From Labilithrix sp. (GTDB taxonomy: Bacteria; Myxococcota_A; Polyangia; Polyangiales; Polyangiaceae), in contig JAHBWF010000006.1 of NCBI GenBank assembly GCA_019637105.1, positions 1 to 64,000 on the forward strand: a stretch of 64,000 bases of DNA, written 5' to 3'. The notes under the pieces are model-generated. The model worked only from the letters and a program-made list of their open reading frames with translations. It ran no database searches and had not been told where the DNA came from. Position 1 is the first letter of the stretch. Each line of letters opens with the position of its first letter. Position numbers and translations under genes: made by a program. This document shows, piece after piece, positions 17,236 to 26,812 of this stretch.

Positions 17236-17751
17236 ATGCGCGTTCCCCCCCTCCCGCTCCGGGCCCTCGGCCGCCGGCGCGCCTCGGCCGCGGCGCTCCT
17301 CGGCGCGCTCGCGGCGGGCTGCGCGAAGGAGCAGGAGGCGACCGTCCAGCTCGAGGTCGTGTTCCCGTCGACCGCGATGGCGATCGCGTCCGACGACGTG
17401 AAGCTGATCGTGTACGACGATCCCGAGCCGGGCGGGTGCCAGCGCATCTATTTGAAGCACATCACCAACCAGACGGATCTCCCGCCCGTCGTGCTCGAGC
17501 CGCCGTCCATCCCGATCTGCGACCTCGCGTTCGGCCGCCCGGCGCCGCTCGTGCTGCCGCTCGGCAGGCACTCGATCCTCGCCATCGCCTCGCGCGGCGC
17601 CGACGACCTGCTCGTCGGCTGCTCGGACGTCGCCGTCTCGGCCGAGGGAGGCGTGGCCGTGGTGACCCTCGCGCTCCCCGGCGCCACCCCCGTGCCGCCG
17701 CCGACCACCTGCGCGTCGCTCCGCGACTCCTGCGAAGACCGCTGCCCTTAA
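17236..17751 (+). CDS. Putative lipoprotein, unknown function
   Basis: 171 residues: signal peptide with lipobox LAAGCAK at about residue 26, then a predicted beta-sandwich-like domain (VQLEVVFPSTAMAIASDDVKLIVYD ... VLPLGRHSILAIASRGADD) with paired cysteines and a Cys-rich tail (CASLRDSCEDRC). Not recognised. The ATG at 17236 directly begins the signal peptide. It has no Shine-Dalgarno; TAGCAT lies 11 bases upstream. It is divergent from the binding-protein gene across 18 bases. Confidence 0.75.
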   Translation: MRVPPLPLRALGRRRASAAALLGALAAGCAKEQEATVQLEVVFPSTAMAIASDDVKLIVYDDPEPGGCQRIYLKHITNQTDLPPVVLEPPSIPICDLAFGRPAPLVLPLGRHSILAIASRGADDLLVGCSDVAVSAEGGVAVVTLALPGATPVPPPTTCASLRDSCEDRCP

Positions 17752-17869
17752 GCCACCCTCGAGGCTCCCGCGCGGCGCGCGGCGTCGTGACCGGGGGGCG
17801 GCGCGGCAGCGCTTCGCGCGCGCCGTCGGCGCTTGGCGGGGCCCCGAACCTGCGCTATCTCGCGCGCCG

Positions 17870-18841
17870 ATGATGCTCGCGTGGTTGTTTCCAGGCCAGG
17901 GCTCGCAGGCCGTCGGAATGGGGAGAGATCTCGTCGAGTCCTCCCGCGCCGCGAAGGAGGTCTTCGACCGCGCCGACGCCGCCCTCGGCGAGGCGCTGTC
18001 GAAGCTGATCCTCGAGGGGCCCGAGGCCGACCTCACGCTCACCGCGAACGCCCAGCCGGCGATCGTGACGACGAGCATCGCGGCCCTCGCCGCGATCCGG
18101 GAGCGTCACCCCGAGCTCCCGGCGCCTCGCTTCGCCGCCGGGCACTCGCTCGGCGAATACTCCGCCCTGGTCGCCGCCGGAGCGCTCACGCTCGAGGACG
18201 CCGTACGCATCGTGCGCGCCCGCGGCCGGGCGATGCAGGACGCGGTCCCCCCGGGCGTCGGCGCGATGGCCGCGATCATGGGGCTCGAGGCCGCACGCCT
18301 CGAGGCGATCTGCGCGGAGGTCGAGGCCGAGAAGGACGAGTCCGGCGCGCCGCTCGGCGTCGTGTCGTGCGCGAACTTCAACGCCCCGGGTCAGATCGTG
18401 ATCGCCGGGTCGGCGAAGGCCGTCGCCCGCGCGTCGGCGCGCGCCGGCGACGAGAAGGGCAAGGCCATCCCGCTGAAGGTGAGCGCGCCCTTCCACTGCG
18501 CGCTCATGAAGCCGGCCGGCGCGGTCGTCGCGGCCGAGCTCGAGAAGGTCGAGGTCAAGCCGCTCGCGTTCCCGGTGGTGGCGAACGTCGACGCCCGGCC
18601 GAACACCGACCCCGCGCGCGTGAAGGAGCTGCTCGTCCGCCAGGTCGACGGCGCGGTGCGCTGGGAGCAGGCGGTGCGGCTGATGCACGTCGAGGGCATC
18701 ACGCACGCGATCGAGATCGGTCCAGGAAAGGTGCTCGCCGGCCTCGGCAAGCGCATCGCGAAGGAGATGAAGATCGCCAGCGTGGGCGACGTCCCGAGCC
18801 TCGACGGGCTCGGCGCGTTCCTCGCGCCCGCGTCTTCCTGA
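17870..18841 (+). CDS. fabD: Malonyl-CoA--ACP transacylase
   Basis: 323 residues. Transfers malonyl from CoA to acyl carrier protein, the entry step of fatty acid elongation. The N-terminal FPGQGSQ, the catalytic Ser in G-H-S-L-G-E-Y (about residue 94), the conserved Arg of R-A-R-G-R-A-M-Q and the catalytic His in SAPFHCALM (about 209) are all present. First gene of a fabD-fabG-acpP-fabF block. ATGATG gives two possible starts one codon apart. No clear ribosome-binding site. Confidence 0.97.
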   Translation: MMLAWLFPGQGSQAVGMGRDLVESSRAAKEVFDRADAALGEALSKLILEGPEADLTLTANAQPAIVTTSIAALAAIRERHPELPAPRFAAGHSLGEYSALVAAGALTLEDAVRIVRARGRAMQDAVPPGVGAMAAIMGLEAARLEAICAEVEAEKDESGAPLGVVSCANFNAPGQIVIAGSAKAVARASARAGDEKGKAIPLKVSAPFHCALMKPAGAVVAAELEKVEVKPLAFPVVANVDARPNTDPARVKELLVRQVDGAVRWEQAVRLMHVEGITHAIEIGPGKVLAGLGKRIAKEMKIASVGDVPSLDGLGAFLAPASS

Positions 18842-18851
18842 GGAGACCCGC

Positions 18852-19598
18852 ATGTTCAAGCTCGATGGAAAGGTTGCCCTCGTCACCGGCGGCTCGCGCG
18901 GCATCGGCCGAGCGTGCTGCGAGGCGCTCGCCGAGCACGGCGCGACGGTCGTGGTGAACTACGTCAAGGGCGAGGCCGCCGCGCGCGAGGTCGCCGACGC
19001 GATCGTGAAGAGCGGCGGCAAGGCCGAGATCAGCGGCTTCGACGTCGCCGACCCGAAGGCGTGCGAGGCGGCGATCGAGGACATCTCCAAGCGCCACGGC
19101 CGCCTCGACGTCCTCGTCGCGAACGCCGGCATCTCGATCGACGGGCTTTTGTTGCGGCTGAAGGACGAGGACCTCGACCGCCTCTGGCAGGTCAACGTGA
19201 AGGGCGCCCTCGCCTGCGCCAAGGCCGCGGTCAAGACGATGATGCGCGCCAAGACCGGCCGCATCGTCTTCATGTCGAGCGTCGTCGGCGAGATGGGCAA
19301 CGTCGGCCAGACGGCCTACGCCGCGTCGAAGGCCGCGCTCATCGGCGCGGCCAAGTCGATCGGCCGCGAGTACGCGACGCGCAACGTCACGGTCAACGTC
19401 ATCGCGCCGGGCTTCATCGACACGGACATGACGAGCACGATGACCGACGCGATGAAGGAGCAGCTCGTCAAGGTGGTGCCGCTCGGCCGCACCGGCACGG
19501 CGCGCGAGATCGCGGGCGCCTGCGTCTACCTCGCGAGCGACGAGGCCGCGTACGTGACGGGCCAGGTCCTCCGCGTGAACGGCGGCATGTACGTCTGA
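18852..19598 (+). CDS. fabG: 3-oxoacyl-ACP reductase
   Basis: 248 residues, classical short-chain dehydrogenase that reduces beta-ketoacyl-ACP with NADPH. The cofactor loop GGSRGIG (about residues 15-21), NAG (about 90), the catalytic Ser of FMSSVVGEMG and the Y-A-A-S-K dyad (about 155-159) are intact, and the C-terminus is the usual VTGQVLRVNGGMYV. Its Shine-Dalgarno AGGAGA overlaps the fabD stop, so it is cotranscribed with fabD. Confidence 0.97.
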   Translation: MFKLDGKVALVTGGSRGIGRACCEALAEHGATVVVNYVKGEAAAREVADAIVKSGGKAEISGFDVADPKACEAAIEDISKRHGRLDVLVANAGISIDGLLLRLKDEDLDRLWQVNVKGALACAKAAVKTMMRAKTGRIVFMSSVVGEMGNVGQTAYAASKAALIGAAKSIGREYATRNVTVNVIAPGFIDTDMTSTMTDAMKEQLVKVVPLGRTGTAREIAGACVYLASDEAAYVTGQVLRVNGGMYV

Positions 19599-19657
19599 CG
19601 CGTGACGTCGGACACGCGGCCGTCACGCCGCCCCCGGCGGATTTCTCCTCGCGGAGC

Positions 19658-19676
19658 CCCAAGCCTCGAGCTTGGG
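19658..19676 (+). terminator. Hairpin between fabG and acpP, possible attenuator or processing site
   Basis: CCCAAGC-CTCGA-GCTTGGG: a perfect 7-base stem in the 197-base gap between fabG and acpP, followed by TGGTTGCGG rather than a real T tract. It could set the higher acpP level by partial termination or RNA processing. Confidence 0.4.
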
Positions 19677-19795
19677 TGGTTGCGGTCCCCCGAAAGGCTG
19701 TGTAGAAAGCGCCCACGAAGCTCCCTCGACCCACGCTGCGGACGCCGCAGGCTGGGCGCTGAACCGAACGTAGAAATCGACGAGGCATAAGGAAA

Positions 19796-20038
19796 ATGGC
19801 CCAGGACATCGCGAGCGAGGTCAAGCGCATCATCAAGGAGCAGCTCGACGTCGAGGAGAAGGACATCAAGCCCGAGTCCACGTTCATCGAGGACCTCGGC
19901 GCCGACTCCCTCGGTCTGGTCGAGCTCGTCCTCGCGTTCGAGGAGGCCTTCGAAATCGACATCCCGGACGAAGACACGGAGAAGATCCGCACCGTCCAGG
20001 ACGCGATCGACTACATCGAGAAGAACGCGAAGAAGTAG
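19796..20038 (+). CDS. acpP: Acyl carrier protein
   Basis: 80 residues, acidic. The phosphopantetheine attachment Ser lies in [11 protein letters not shown] (about residue 39). Flanking helices fit AcpP ([22 protein letters not shown]). It carries growing fatty acyl chains between FabD, FabG and FabF encoded around it. The upstream gap of about 200 bases with AT-richer sequence just before the ATG suggests it may have its own promoter. Confidence 0.98.
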   Translation: MAQDIASEVKRIIKEQLDVEEKDIKPESTFIEDLGADSLGLVELVLAFEEAFEIDIPDEDTEKIRTVQDAIDYIEKNAKK

Positions 20039-20140
20039 GCCCGGCGTCGTCGGCCTCGCCTTCTCTTCCGCCGGCCGCTCCGCGGTCGGGTTCTTCGCAA
20101 CCGCAGAGGATCCAACGAACGAGAGGACCGAGGACTGATC

Positions 20141-21385
20141 ATGCATCGCGTCGTCATCACGGGTATCGGGCTCGTCACTCCGGTGGCGATCGGTCGCGTA
20201 GAGTCCTGGGAGGCTCTGCTGTCGGGCAAGAGCGGCGCAGGGCCGATCACCCTCTTCGACGCGTCAGGCTTCCGCGTCCGCTTCGCCGCCGAGGTGAAGG
20301 GCTGGGACGGGACGCGCTTCGTCGAGAAGAAGAAGCTGAAGGAGATGGATCGCTTCATCGAGTTCGCGTGCGGCGCGGCTCAGATGGCGATCCAGGACGC
20401 TCAGCTCGAGCTCACGGACGAGGAGCGCGACGAGGCGGGCTGCTTCATCGGCGTCGGGCTCGGCGGCCTCGCGACGCTCGAGCGGACGAAGCAGACCATC
20501 CTCGACAAGGGCCCGCAGAAGGTCAGCCCGTACGCGATCCCGGGCATCATCGCGAACCTCGCCGCGGGCCAGGTCTCGATGCTGCACGGCCTCAAGGGCC
20601 CGAGCTACTGCAACACGAGCGCCTGCTCGAGCGGCGCTCACGCGCTCGGCGAGGCGTTCGAGTGGATCCGGCGCGGCCGGGCTCAGGTCATGATCGCCGG
20701 CGGCGCCGAGGCGACCGTCACGCCCGTCGGCATCGGCGGCTTCGAGGCCATGTACGCCCTCTCCCGCCGCAACGAAGAGCCGGAGAAGGCGAGCCGCCCG
20801 TTCGACAAGGCCCGCGACGGCTTCGTCTGCGGCGAGGGCTCCGGCGTGCTCGTCCTCGAGACGCTCGAGCGCGCGACCAAGCGCGGCGCGAAGATCTACG
20901 CCGAGGTCACCGGCTACGGCGCCTCGAGCGACGCGAACCACCTCACGCAGCCCGCCCCGCACGGCGAAGGCGCGCAGCGCTCGATGCGCATGGCCCTGAA
21001 GGACGCGAGCCTCGCCCCCGACCAGATCGACTACCTCAACGCGCACGGCACCTCGACCCCGGTGGGCGACGTCGCCGAGACCGAGGCGATGATCGAGGTC
21101 TTCAAGGCGCACGCGACCGACAAGAAGCTCTGGGTGAGCTCGACCAAGTCGATGATGGGCCACCTCCTCGGCGCGGCGGGCGCGGTGGAGAGCGCGGTCT
21201 GCGCGCTCGCGGTCTCCGAGGGGAAGGTCCCCCCGACGATCAACCTGACCGATCCGGATCCGGCGTGCCCGCTCGACTACGTGCCGCTCACCGCGCGCGA
21301 GCGCTCGATCAAGCACGCGCTGAACAACTCGTTCGGGTTCGGCGGGACGAACTGCTCGCTCGTCTTCTCGCGGTACGAGGGCTGA
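20141..21385 (+). CDS. fabF: 3-oxoacyl-ACP synthase II
   Basis: 414 residues. Condenses malonyl-ACP with acyl-ACP. The Cys-His-His triad is visible: Cys in [11 protein letters not shown] (about residue 165), His in [12 protein letters not shown] (about 305) and His in [15 protein letters not shown] (about 342). The C-terminal GFGGTN is intact. Standard length. It follows acpP and is followed after 6 bases by rpiB. Confidence 0.97.
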   Translation: MHRVVITGIGLVTPVAIGRVESWEALLSGKSGAGPITLFDASGFRVRFAAEVKGWDGTRFVEKKKLKEMDRFIEFACGAAQMAIQDAQLELTDEERDEAGCFIGVGLGGLATLERTKQTILDKGPQKVSPYAIPGIIANLAAGQVSMLHGLKGPSYCNTSACSSGAHALGEAFEWIRRGRAQVMIAGGAEATVTPVGIGGFEAMYALSRRNEEPEKASRPFDKARDGFVCGEGSGVLVLETLERATKRGAKIYAEVTGYGASSDANHLTQPAPHGEGAQRSMRMALKDASLAPDQIDYLNAHGTSTPVGDVAETEAMIEVFKAHATDKKLWVSSTKSMMGHLLGAAGAVESAVCALAVSEGKVPPTINLTDPDPACPLDYVPLTARERSIKHALNNSFGFGGTNCSLVFSRYEG

Positions 21386-21391
21386 GCCGTC

Positions 21392-21844
21392 GTGCGCATC
21401 GGCATCGCCTCCGACCACGGTGGGTTCCGGCTCAAGTCGGAGCTCTTGCCCGTCCTCCGCGGGCGCGCCGGCGCCAGCGTCGAGGACCTCGGCACGACCT
21501 CCGAGGCGAGCACCGACTACCCGGACTACGCCCACCGGCTCGCGGCCGCGATCCTCGAGGGCGAGCTCGACCGCGGGATCCTCGTCTGCGGGACCGGCGT
21601 GGGGATGTCGATCGCGGCGAACCGCCACGCGGGGATCCGCTGCGTGGTTTGCTCCGACACCTACACGGCGCGGCTCTCGCGCCAGCACAACGACACGAAC
21701 GTCCTCGCCCTCGGCGAGCGCGTCGTCGGCAGGGGCCTCGCCGTCGACATCGTCACGGCGTGGCTCGACGAGGGCGCCGACGCGGATCCCCGCCACGCCC
21801 GCCGTCGTGAGAAGATCGAACCGACCTACAAGGAGCCCCGGTGA
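21392..21844 (+). CDS. rpiB: Ribose-5-phosphate isomerase B
   Basis: 150 residues from a GTG start six bases after fabF. Interconverts ribose 5-phosphate and ribulose 5-phosphate. The family signatures are present: GIASDHGGF at the N-terminus (substrate Asp and His), [14 protein letters not shown] (catalytic Cys at about 66) and [13 protein letters not shown]. It lies in the common myxobacterial order fabF-rpiB-nrdR-ribD. Confidence 0.95.
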   Translation: MRIGIASDHGGFRLKSELLPVLRGRAGASVEDLGTTSEASTDYPDYAHRLAAAILEGELDRGILVCGTGVGMSIAANRHAGIRCVVCSDTYTARLSRQHNDTNVLALGERVVGRGLAVDIVTAWLDEGADADPRHARRREKIEPTYKEPR

Positions 21845-21911
21845 AGCCCGCGCGGACTCGGCGAGCGCCGAACCACGCCGGACGCTGACCCTCCTGCACG
21901 ATGAGCCAATC

Positions 21912-22451
21912 GTGAAGTGTCCCTTCTGCGGCCAGCTCGAGAGCAAGGTCACCGACTCGCGCGCCGGTACGGCGGGCGACGTCATCCGCCGCCGCCGCGA
22001 GTGCGAGACCTGCGCGCGGCGCTTCACCACCTACGAGCGCGTGGAAGAGGTCGTCCCGCTGGTGGTCAAGAAGGACGGCCGGCGCGAGGCGTTCGAGCGG
22101 CAGAAGGCCCTCTCCGGGCTCCGCCGCGCCTGCGACAAACGCGCGGTCCCGCTCGCGCGGATCGAGCAGATCGTCGACGCGATCGAGCGCGAGCTCATCG
22201 ACTCGGGCGAGAAGGAGGTCCCGTCCGAGAAGGTCGGTGAGCGCGTGATGAGACACCTCCGCGAGGTCGATCCCGTGGCATACGTCCGGTTCGCCAGCGT
22301 GTACCGGCAGTTCAAGGACATCGACGAGCTCCGCTCGGAGATCGATCAGCTCTCGAGCCGGCGCTCGGAGGGCGCGCCGCTCTCCGCGCAGGACCCGAGC
22401 GCGGCCGCGGCGAGCGAGGGCGTGAAGAACGGCGAGGGCGCCCAGCCATGA
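21912..22451 (+). CDS. nrdR: Transcriptional repressor NrdR
   Basis: 179 residues from a GTG that begins the invariant VKCPFCG. It has an N-terminal zinc ribbon (C-P-F-C ... C-E-T-C, about residues 3-34) and an ATP-cone domain ([24 protein letters not shown]) that senses ATP/dATP; family members repress ribonucleotide reductase genes. The C-terminus has about 25 extra Ala/Ser/Glu-rich residues beyond the usual end. Its stop overlaps the ribD start (ATGA). An ATG 11 bases upstream is out of frame and ends after four codons. Confidence 0.94.
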   Translation: MKCPFCGQLESKVTDSRAGTAGDVIRRRRECETCARRFTTYERVEEVVPLVVKKDGRREAFERQKALSGLRRACDKRAVPLARIEQIVDAIERELIDSGEKEVPSEKVGERVMRHLREVDPVAYVRFASVYRQFKDIDELRSEIDQLSSRRSEGAPLSAQDPSAAAASEGVKNGEGAQP

Positions 22452-23614
22452 GCGACGCCGAGCCGAAATCGAAGCGCCCGTCGCAGATCCCGCCGGCGCC
22501 GCCGGCCGATCCGCAGACGCTCGAGGACGAGCGCTGGATGGACCTCGCCCTCGTCCACGCGAGGAGCGGACGGCCCTCGCCGAACCCGCACGTCGGCGCG
22601 GTGGTCGTGAAGAACGGCGAGCTCGTCGCGACCGGCCACCACGAGCGCGCGGGGACCGACCACGCGGAGACCGCGGCGCTCCGCGCCGCCGGGGAGCGCG
22701 CCGCCGGCGGCACCCTCTACGTGACGCTCGAGCCGTGCAACCACCACGGGCGGACCCCGCCGTGCACCGACGTGATCCTCGCCGCGAAGGTCGCGCGCGT
22801 CGTCGTCGGATGCCGCGACCCCAACCCGCACGTCGACGGCGAGGGGATCGAGGCGCTGAAGGCCGCGGGCGTCGAGGTCGCGCTCGGCGTCCGCGAGGCG
22901 CATTGCCGGGCCCAGATCCTCCCGTGGACGAAGCACGTCACCACGGGCCTGCCGTACGTGTCGCTCAAGCTCGCGCTCTCGCTCGACGGGCGCATCGCCA
23001 CGCGCTCCGGCGCGTCGAAGTGGGTGACCGGCCCGGACGCCCGCGCCAAGGTCCACCTCCTCCGGTCGCGCTCGGACGCGGTCGCGGTGGGGATCGGCAC
23101 GGCCGTCGCCGACGATCCGCACCTGACGGTGCGCGACGCCCCCGGGGAGAGCCCGCTCCGCGTCGTCTTCGACACGAACCTCCGCCTCGTCCCGGAGTCG
23201 CGCCTCGCGCAGACGGCGCGCGAGATCCCGACGCTCGTTTTGTGCGGTCCGGAGGCCAACGTCGAGACCGAGGCGGCCCTCGCCGCGCTCGGCGTCGAGT
23301 GCATCCGGCTGCCCCTCTCGACGGAGGGGCGCCTCGACGTGATCGCGGCGCTCCGCATGCTCGCGCAGCGCGGCGTCGTCACGATGCTCGTCGAGGGCGG
23401 CGCCGAGCTCGCCGGCAGCTTCCTCGCGGGGCGGCTCGCGGATGAGCTCCACGCGTTCTTGGCGCCCATCCTGCTCGGGCCGCGCGGCCGCCCGGGCGCG
23501 GTCGACTGGGCCGGCCCGGACACGCCGCAGCAGGCGCCCCGGATCGCCGCGCCGGCGTGGGAGCTCGTCGGCGAAGACGCGTACGTCCACGGCCGGATCG
23601 TCTACCCCGACTGA
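22448..23614 (+). CDS. ribD: Bifunctional riboflavin biosynthesis deaminase/reductase
   Basis: 388 residues. The N-terminal deaminase domain has the zinc motif D-H-A-E (about residue 75) and [13 protein letters not shown]; the C-terminal domain is a 5-amino-6-(5-phosphoribosylamino)uracil reductase ([27 protein letters not shown], and [11 protein letters not shown] for NADPH and substrate). It performs two successive steps of riboflavin synthesis. A Pro/Lys-rich stretch of 25 residues precedes the deaminase. Translationally coupled to nrdR. Confidence 0.95.
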   Translation: MSDAEPKSKRPSQIPPAPPADPQTLEDERWMDLALVHARSGRPSPNPHVGAVVVKNGELVATGHHERAGTDHAETAALRAAGERAAGGTLYVTLEPCNHHGRTPPCTDVILAAKVARVVVGCRDPNPHVDGEGIEALKAAGVEVALGVREAHCRAQILPWTKHVTTGLPYVSLKLALSLDGRIATRSGASKWVTGPDARAKVHLLRSRSDAVAVGIGTAVADDPHLTVRDAPGESPLRVVFDTNLRLVPESRLAQTAREIPTLVLCGPEANVETEAALAALGVECIRLPLSTEGRLDVIAALRMLAQRGVVTMLVEGGAELAGSFLAGRLADELHAFLAPILLGPRGRPGAVDWAGPDTPQQAPRIAAPAWELVGEDAYVHGRIVYPD

Positions 23615-23712
23615 ACCCCGAGGCGCCGATCCGACGCTGCGCGGCGCCGCCGCGGTCGGCGTGACCCACTCGCGCCGCACCGGTTCCCGGGTTAGGCTCT
23701 CCGTGAGAAGTC

Positions 23713-24225
23713 ATGATCCGCACCATCCTCCACTACCCCGACAAGCGCCTCCGTGAGCGCGGCGAGCGGGTTGAGGCGATCACGCCCGAGGTCCAGAAGC
23801 TCGTCGACGACATGGCCGAGACCATGTACGCGGCGCCCGGCGTCGGGCTGGCGGCGACGCAGATCGGCGAGGCGCTCCAGCTGTTCATCGTCGACGTGGC
23901 GGAGGAGAACGCGCCGAGCGACCTCAGGGTCTTCATCAACCCGGAGATCCTCGAGCGCGACGGCGAGATCTCCTGGCAGGAGGGCTGCCTCAGCTTCCCG
24001 GGCGTCCAGGAAGAGGTCGACCGCGCCGCGCGCGTGCGCGTGCGCGCGCAGGACCGCGAGGGTGTGTGGTTCGAGCTCGAGGCGGAGGGGCTGCTCGCGG
24101 TCGCGATCCAGCACGAGTACGACCACCTCCAGGGCGTGCTGATGATCGATCACATGGGCCCGCTGAAGAAGCGCCTGACCCATCGCAAGATGGTCAAGCG
24201 CGCCGAAGAGCAGGCCTCGACCTGA
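23713..24225 (+). CDS. def: Peptide deformylase
   Basis: 170 residues. Removes the formyl group from nascent proteins. The three class motifs are intact: GVGLAATQIG (about residues 44-53), EGCLSFPG (metal Cys) and QHEYDHLQG (HExxH-type metal ligands and catalytic Glu). Standard length. It ends facing the FHA-ATPase gene, separated by 36 bases that contain a strong GC hairpin. Confidence 0.96.
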   Translation: MIRTILHYPDKRLRERGERVEAITPEVQKLVDDMAETMYAAPGVGLAATQIGEALQLFIVDVAEENAPSDLRVFINPEILERDGEISWQEGCLSFPGVQEEVDRAARVRVRAQDREGVWFELEAEGLLAVAIQHEYDHLQGVLMIDHMGPLKKRLTHRKMVKRAEEQAST

Positions 24226-24233
24226 TCCGGTCG

Positions 24234-24258
24234 GGCGGGCGCGGCGACCGCGCCCGCC
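24234..24258. terminator. Perfect GC hairpin between convergent genes
   Basis: GGCGGGCGCGG-CGA-CCGCGCCCGCC: an 11-base perfect stem with a 3-base loop. It fills almost the whole 36-base gap between def (plus) and the FHA-ATPase gene (minus), so it can serve both. No T tract. Confidence 0.6.
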
Positions 24259-24261
24259 GCC

Positions 24262-26496
24262 TCAGCGCCCGGCGCGCTTGAAGAGCGAGGCGTCGAGCTT
24301 CGTGCCGCGCGCGGCGAGCTCGTTGGCGATGCGCGGGACCGTGCCCGTCGCGCTGAAGCTGCCGTCGCCGCCGGCGGGGTCCGCGTTGAACACGAAGAGG
24401 TCGCGCGCGACGATGCCCTTCGCGTCGACGCCGCCGAGCTCGGCGATGCGCGTCACGCGGAGACGCCCGTCCGGGAACGCGCCGATCTCGATGGCGAGGT
24501 CGAACGCCTCGCCCACGACCTCGCGCATGCCCTCGAGCGAGAGCCCCGGGCGGTGGAGGACGAGCTGGGCGACGAGACGGCCGAGTCCCTGACGGAGCGT
24601 CGGCGCGGCGAGCGCCGCGAGGACGCCGTCGCTGCCCTCCGCGATCGCGTCGACGGTCGCCGCCGCGACCCCGCCCGCGAGCTGCGTGACGATGAGCCGA
24701 TCGGCGCGGAGCTTCGAGGCCGCGCGGACGCACTCCTCGCCGAGCTTGCGGGTGTCGCCGAGCGAGAGGCTCGCGACGTGCGCGTTGCCCACGCCGATCT
24801 CCTCGACGTCCTGGACGACGACGACGCGCTCACCGCCGGCGCCGCCGCCGGCCGCCAGCGCGGAGAGCAGCGGCAACGGCGAGGCCCCGGAGACGAGGAC
24901 GTTGGCGCGGGCGCCGACGGCGGCCTCGAGGAACTGCGCCATGCCCTTCGACATCGAGCCGGCGCGCGTGAGCTCGTCGAGCGTCGTCTCGACGCGACGC
25001 CGCTTGCGGATCGAGACGACGTGGTTCGCCGCCGCCGGCGGGGCGATCGCCACGAGCGCGGCGCGCGGCAGGCGCCGCTCGAGCACGGTCTCGCCCGGCT
25101 TCCAGGGATCGCCGCTCTGCTGCGCGAGCCGCGCGATGACGCGGTAGAGCGCCTCCTCGCTGCTGAAGGCGGTGGGCTCGGCGACGACGTTCGCGCCGCC
25201 GCGGTGCGTGAAGAGCTGATCGAAGCGGACGCAGTGGATCTCCGAGACCTCTTCGTCCTCGAGCAGCGGGCCGAGCGCGCCGAGGCCCACGAGCTCGCGG
25301 TGGGCGTCGCGGACGACGGCGTCGAGATCGATCCCCTCGGGGGCGTCACCCTCCTCGCGCATCGCGTTCGCCTGTTCGCGCGCGGCGCGCTCGATCTGCT
25401 GGGCGAAGGCGTCGGAGACCGCCGGGCTCGCGCGGAGCGGCGAGAGATCGACCGTGTCGGCGATCCGGTCGAGCAGCGTCATCAGCGCGAGGCGGCGCCC
25501 GGCCTGGGCGGGCGTCTCCTTGGGAGGCACGCGAGACGGAGCCGTCGCGCGGCCGGGAGGAGGCACGGACGCCGACGGCGCGGGCGCCGCGGCGGGGGCC
25601 GGAGGCGGCGCGATCGGCAGCGGCGCCGCGACCGGCGGCAGCGGCGGGGCGAGCGGCGGCGGAGGCGCGGCGGCGGGCGCCGGAGGAGCGGCGCCGGCGA
25701 GGGCGGAGCCGAGCGTCCCGCCGGGCGCGCCGGTCGGGACGCGCTGGCCGATGACCGGCGGGGACATCTGGTTCAAGGGCATCGTGAACGGGCGAGCGCC
25801 CGGCGGCCCGGCTCCCGGCGGTCCTCCCGGTGCGGCGCCGGGCCCCGGCGGCGGAGCCGCGGAAGGGTTCCGCGGCTTCTGCAGCGGCGCGCTGTCGTCC
25901 GGATCCTGATCGAGGCCGTAGGCGGCCGGAGGCGACGTCGCGCCGGGCTCCGGTCGGGCCGGCGGCGCCCCGAGCGGCGCGCCCGCGGAGAGGATCGGCG
26001 GCGCGTTCGACACGTTCTGCGGCTGCGGGCGCGGCGGCGGCGCGCCCGGCGGGTGGGTCGGCGCCTTGAGCGTCACCGCCGGCGGATTCGGCAGCGGCGC
26101 GGGAGGCCGCGGCGCCTGCGCCGCCTGATCGCGGGCGAGCGTGCGGATGGACTCTTCTTCGCCGCCTCCGGCCGCCGTCGGCTCCTGCCCGGCCGCCGCG
26201 GACGCGCCGTTGGTCTCGAGGCGAAGGACGAAGTCGCCGATGTAGATCTTGTCGCCCTCGCGGACGATCGTAGCCTGGGCGATCTTCCGGCCGTTGACGT
26301 ACGTGCCGTTGGTGCTCTTCAGGTCGGTGACGATGAAGCGCCCGTCGCGGAAGAGGAGCCGAGCGTGGTGCTTCGAGACGTTCCCCTTGGGGAGCATCAG
26401 ATCGTTGCCCTGCACGCGGCCGACGTTGATCTCGTTCTTGTCGAACGACTCCCGGCGTTCTGCTCCACCCTTCTCGCTGATGATGATCGCAAACAC
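24262..26496 (-). CDS. FHA domain fused to a degenerate CpaF/TadA-like ATPase domain
   Basis: 744 residues from a GTG that begins VFAIIISEKGG and has GAGAGGGA 9 bases upstream; an ATG 69 bases further up (26565) is an alternative. An N-terminal FHA domain (about residues 10-95) keeps the phosphothreonine-binding elements G-R, S-K-H-H-A and S-T-N-G-T. Residues about 110-350 are a long Pro/Ala/Gly linker. The rest matches CpaF/TadA secretion ATPases (LGALGPLLEDEEVSEIHCVRFDQL), but the Walker A region reads VSGASPLPLLSALAAG (about 530-545) with no GK[ST], and the Walker B region reads DRLIVTQLAGG without the usual Glu. It is therefore probably an ATPase-dead scaffold that binds phosphorylated partners. 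No other tad/cpa gene is nearby. Confidence 0.85.
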   Translation of the reverse strand: MFAIIISEKGGAERRESFDKNEINVGRVQGNDLMLPKGNVSKHHARLLFRDGRFIVTDLKSTNGTYVNGRKIAQATIVREGDKIYIGDFVLRLETNGASAAAGQEPTAAGGGEEESIRTLARDQAAQAPRPPAPLPNPPAVTLKAPTHPPGAPPPRPQPQNVSNAPPILSAGAPLGAPPARPEPGATSPPAAYGLDQDPDDSAPLQKPRNPSAAPPPGPGAAPGGPPGAGPPGARPFTMPLNQMSPPVIGQRVPTGAPGGTLGSALAGAAPPAPAAAPPPPLAPPLPPVAAPLPIAPPPAPAAAPAPSASVPPPGRATAPSRVPPKETPAQAGRRLALMTLLDRIADTVDLSPLRASPAVSDAFAQQIERAAREQANAMREEGDAPEGIDLDAVVRDAHRELVGLGALGPLLEDEEVSEIHCVRFDQLFTHRGGANVVAEPTAFSSEEALYRVIARLAQQSGDPWKPGETVLERRLPRAALVAIAPPAAANHVVSIRKRRRVETTLDELTRAGSMSKGMAQFLEAAVGARANVLVSGASPLPLLSALAAGGGAGGERVVVVQDVEEIGVGNAHVASLSLGDTRKLGEECVRAASKLRADRLIVTQLAGGVAAATVDAIAEGSDGVLAALAAPTLRQGLGRLVAQLVLHRPGLSLEGMREVVGEAFDLAIEIGAFPDGRLRVTRIAELGGVDAKGIVARDLFVFNADPAGGDGSFSATGTVPRIANELAARGTKLDASLFKRAGR

Positions 26497-26812
26497 GCGT
26501 CGGTCCCTCTCGCCCCGTGAGCTGCGTGACTCGACGACCGACACGTCACCCACGTCCGGCGCCATGACGGCGACGGATTTCAACGGGATTGTCAGGGCGT
26601 TACCCGGCGATTGTCAACTTGAGGGCACAACGGCGAGCGGACGCCTCGCTCGGCCTGCGCGCGGCCTCCCCCGAGGCGTCGCGCGGGGTCTCGTCCGGCC
26701 CATGGAACGGCACGGCCCGCGCGTCGAGCCGGCTGCCCCGCCCGTCGACATCGACGGAGGAGGCGGCGAATCGAGCCGCGGGCTTCGGAGGGCCGGGGAG
26801 GCGCCTCGGCCG
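26497..26812. other. 316-base upstream region of the FHA-ATPase gene
   Basis: No gene is supported. The part next to the FHA gene includes its alternative start. The middle carries two direct repeats GATTGTCA (see separate entry). The distal half is featureless GC-rich DNA. Confidence 0.5.
26587..26616 (-). promoter_or_regulatory. Direct repeats TGACAATC spaced by two helical turns
   Basis: On the minus strand TGACAATC occurs at 26616-26609 and again at 26594-26587, exactly 22 bases apart. The upstream copy is part of TTGACAATC, which resembles a -35 box, but no matching -10 box follows either copy. A third TGACAAT lies at 27065-27059, ahead of the neighbouring small gene. This suggests a shared regulator binding on one DNA face. 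Confidence 0.4.
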
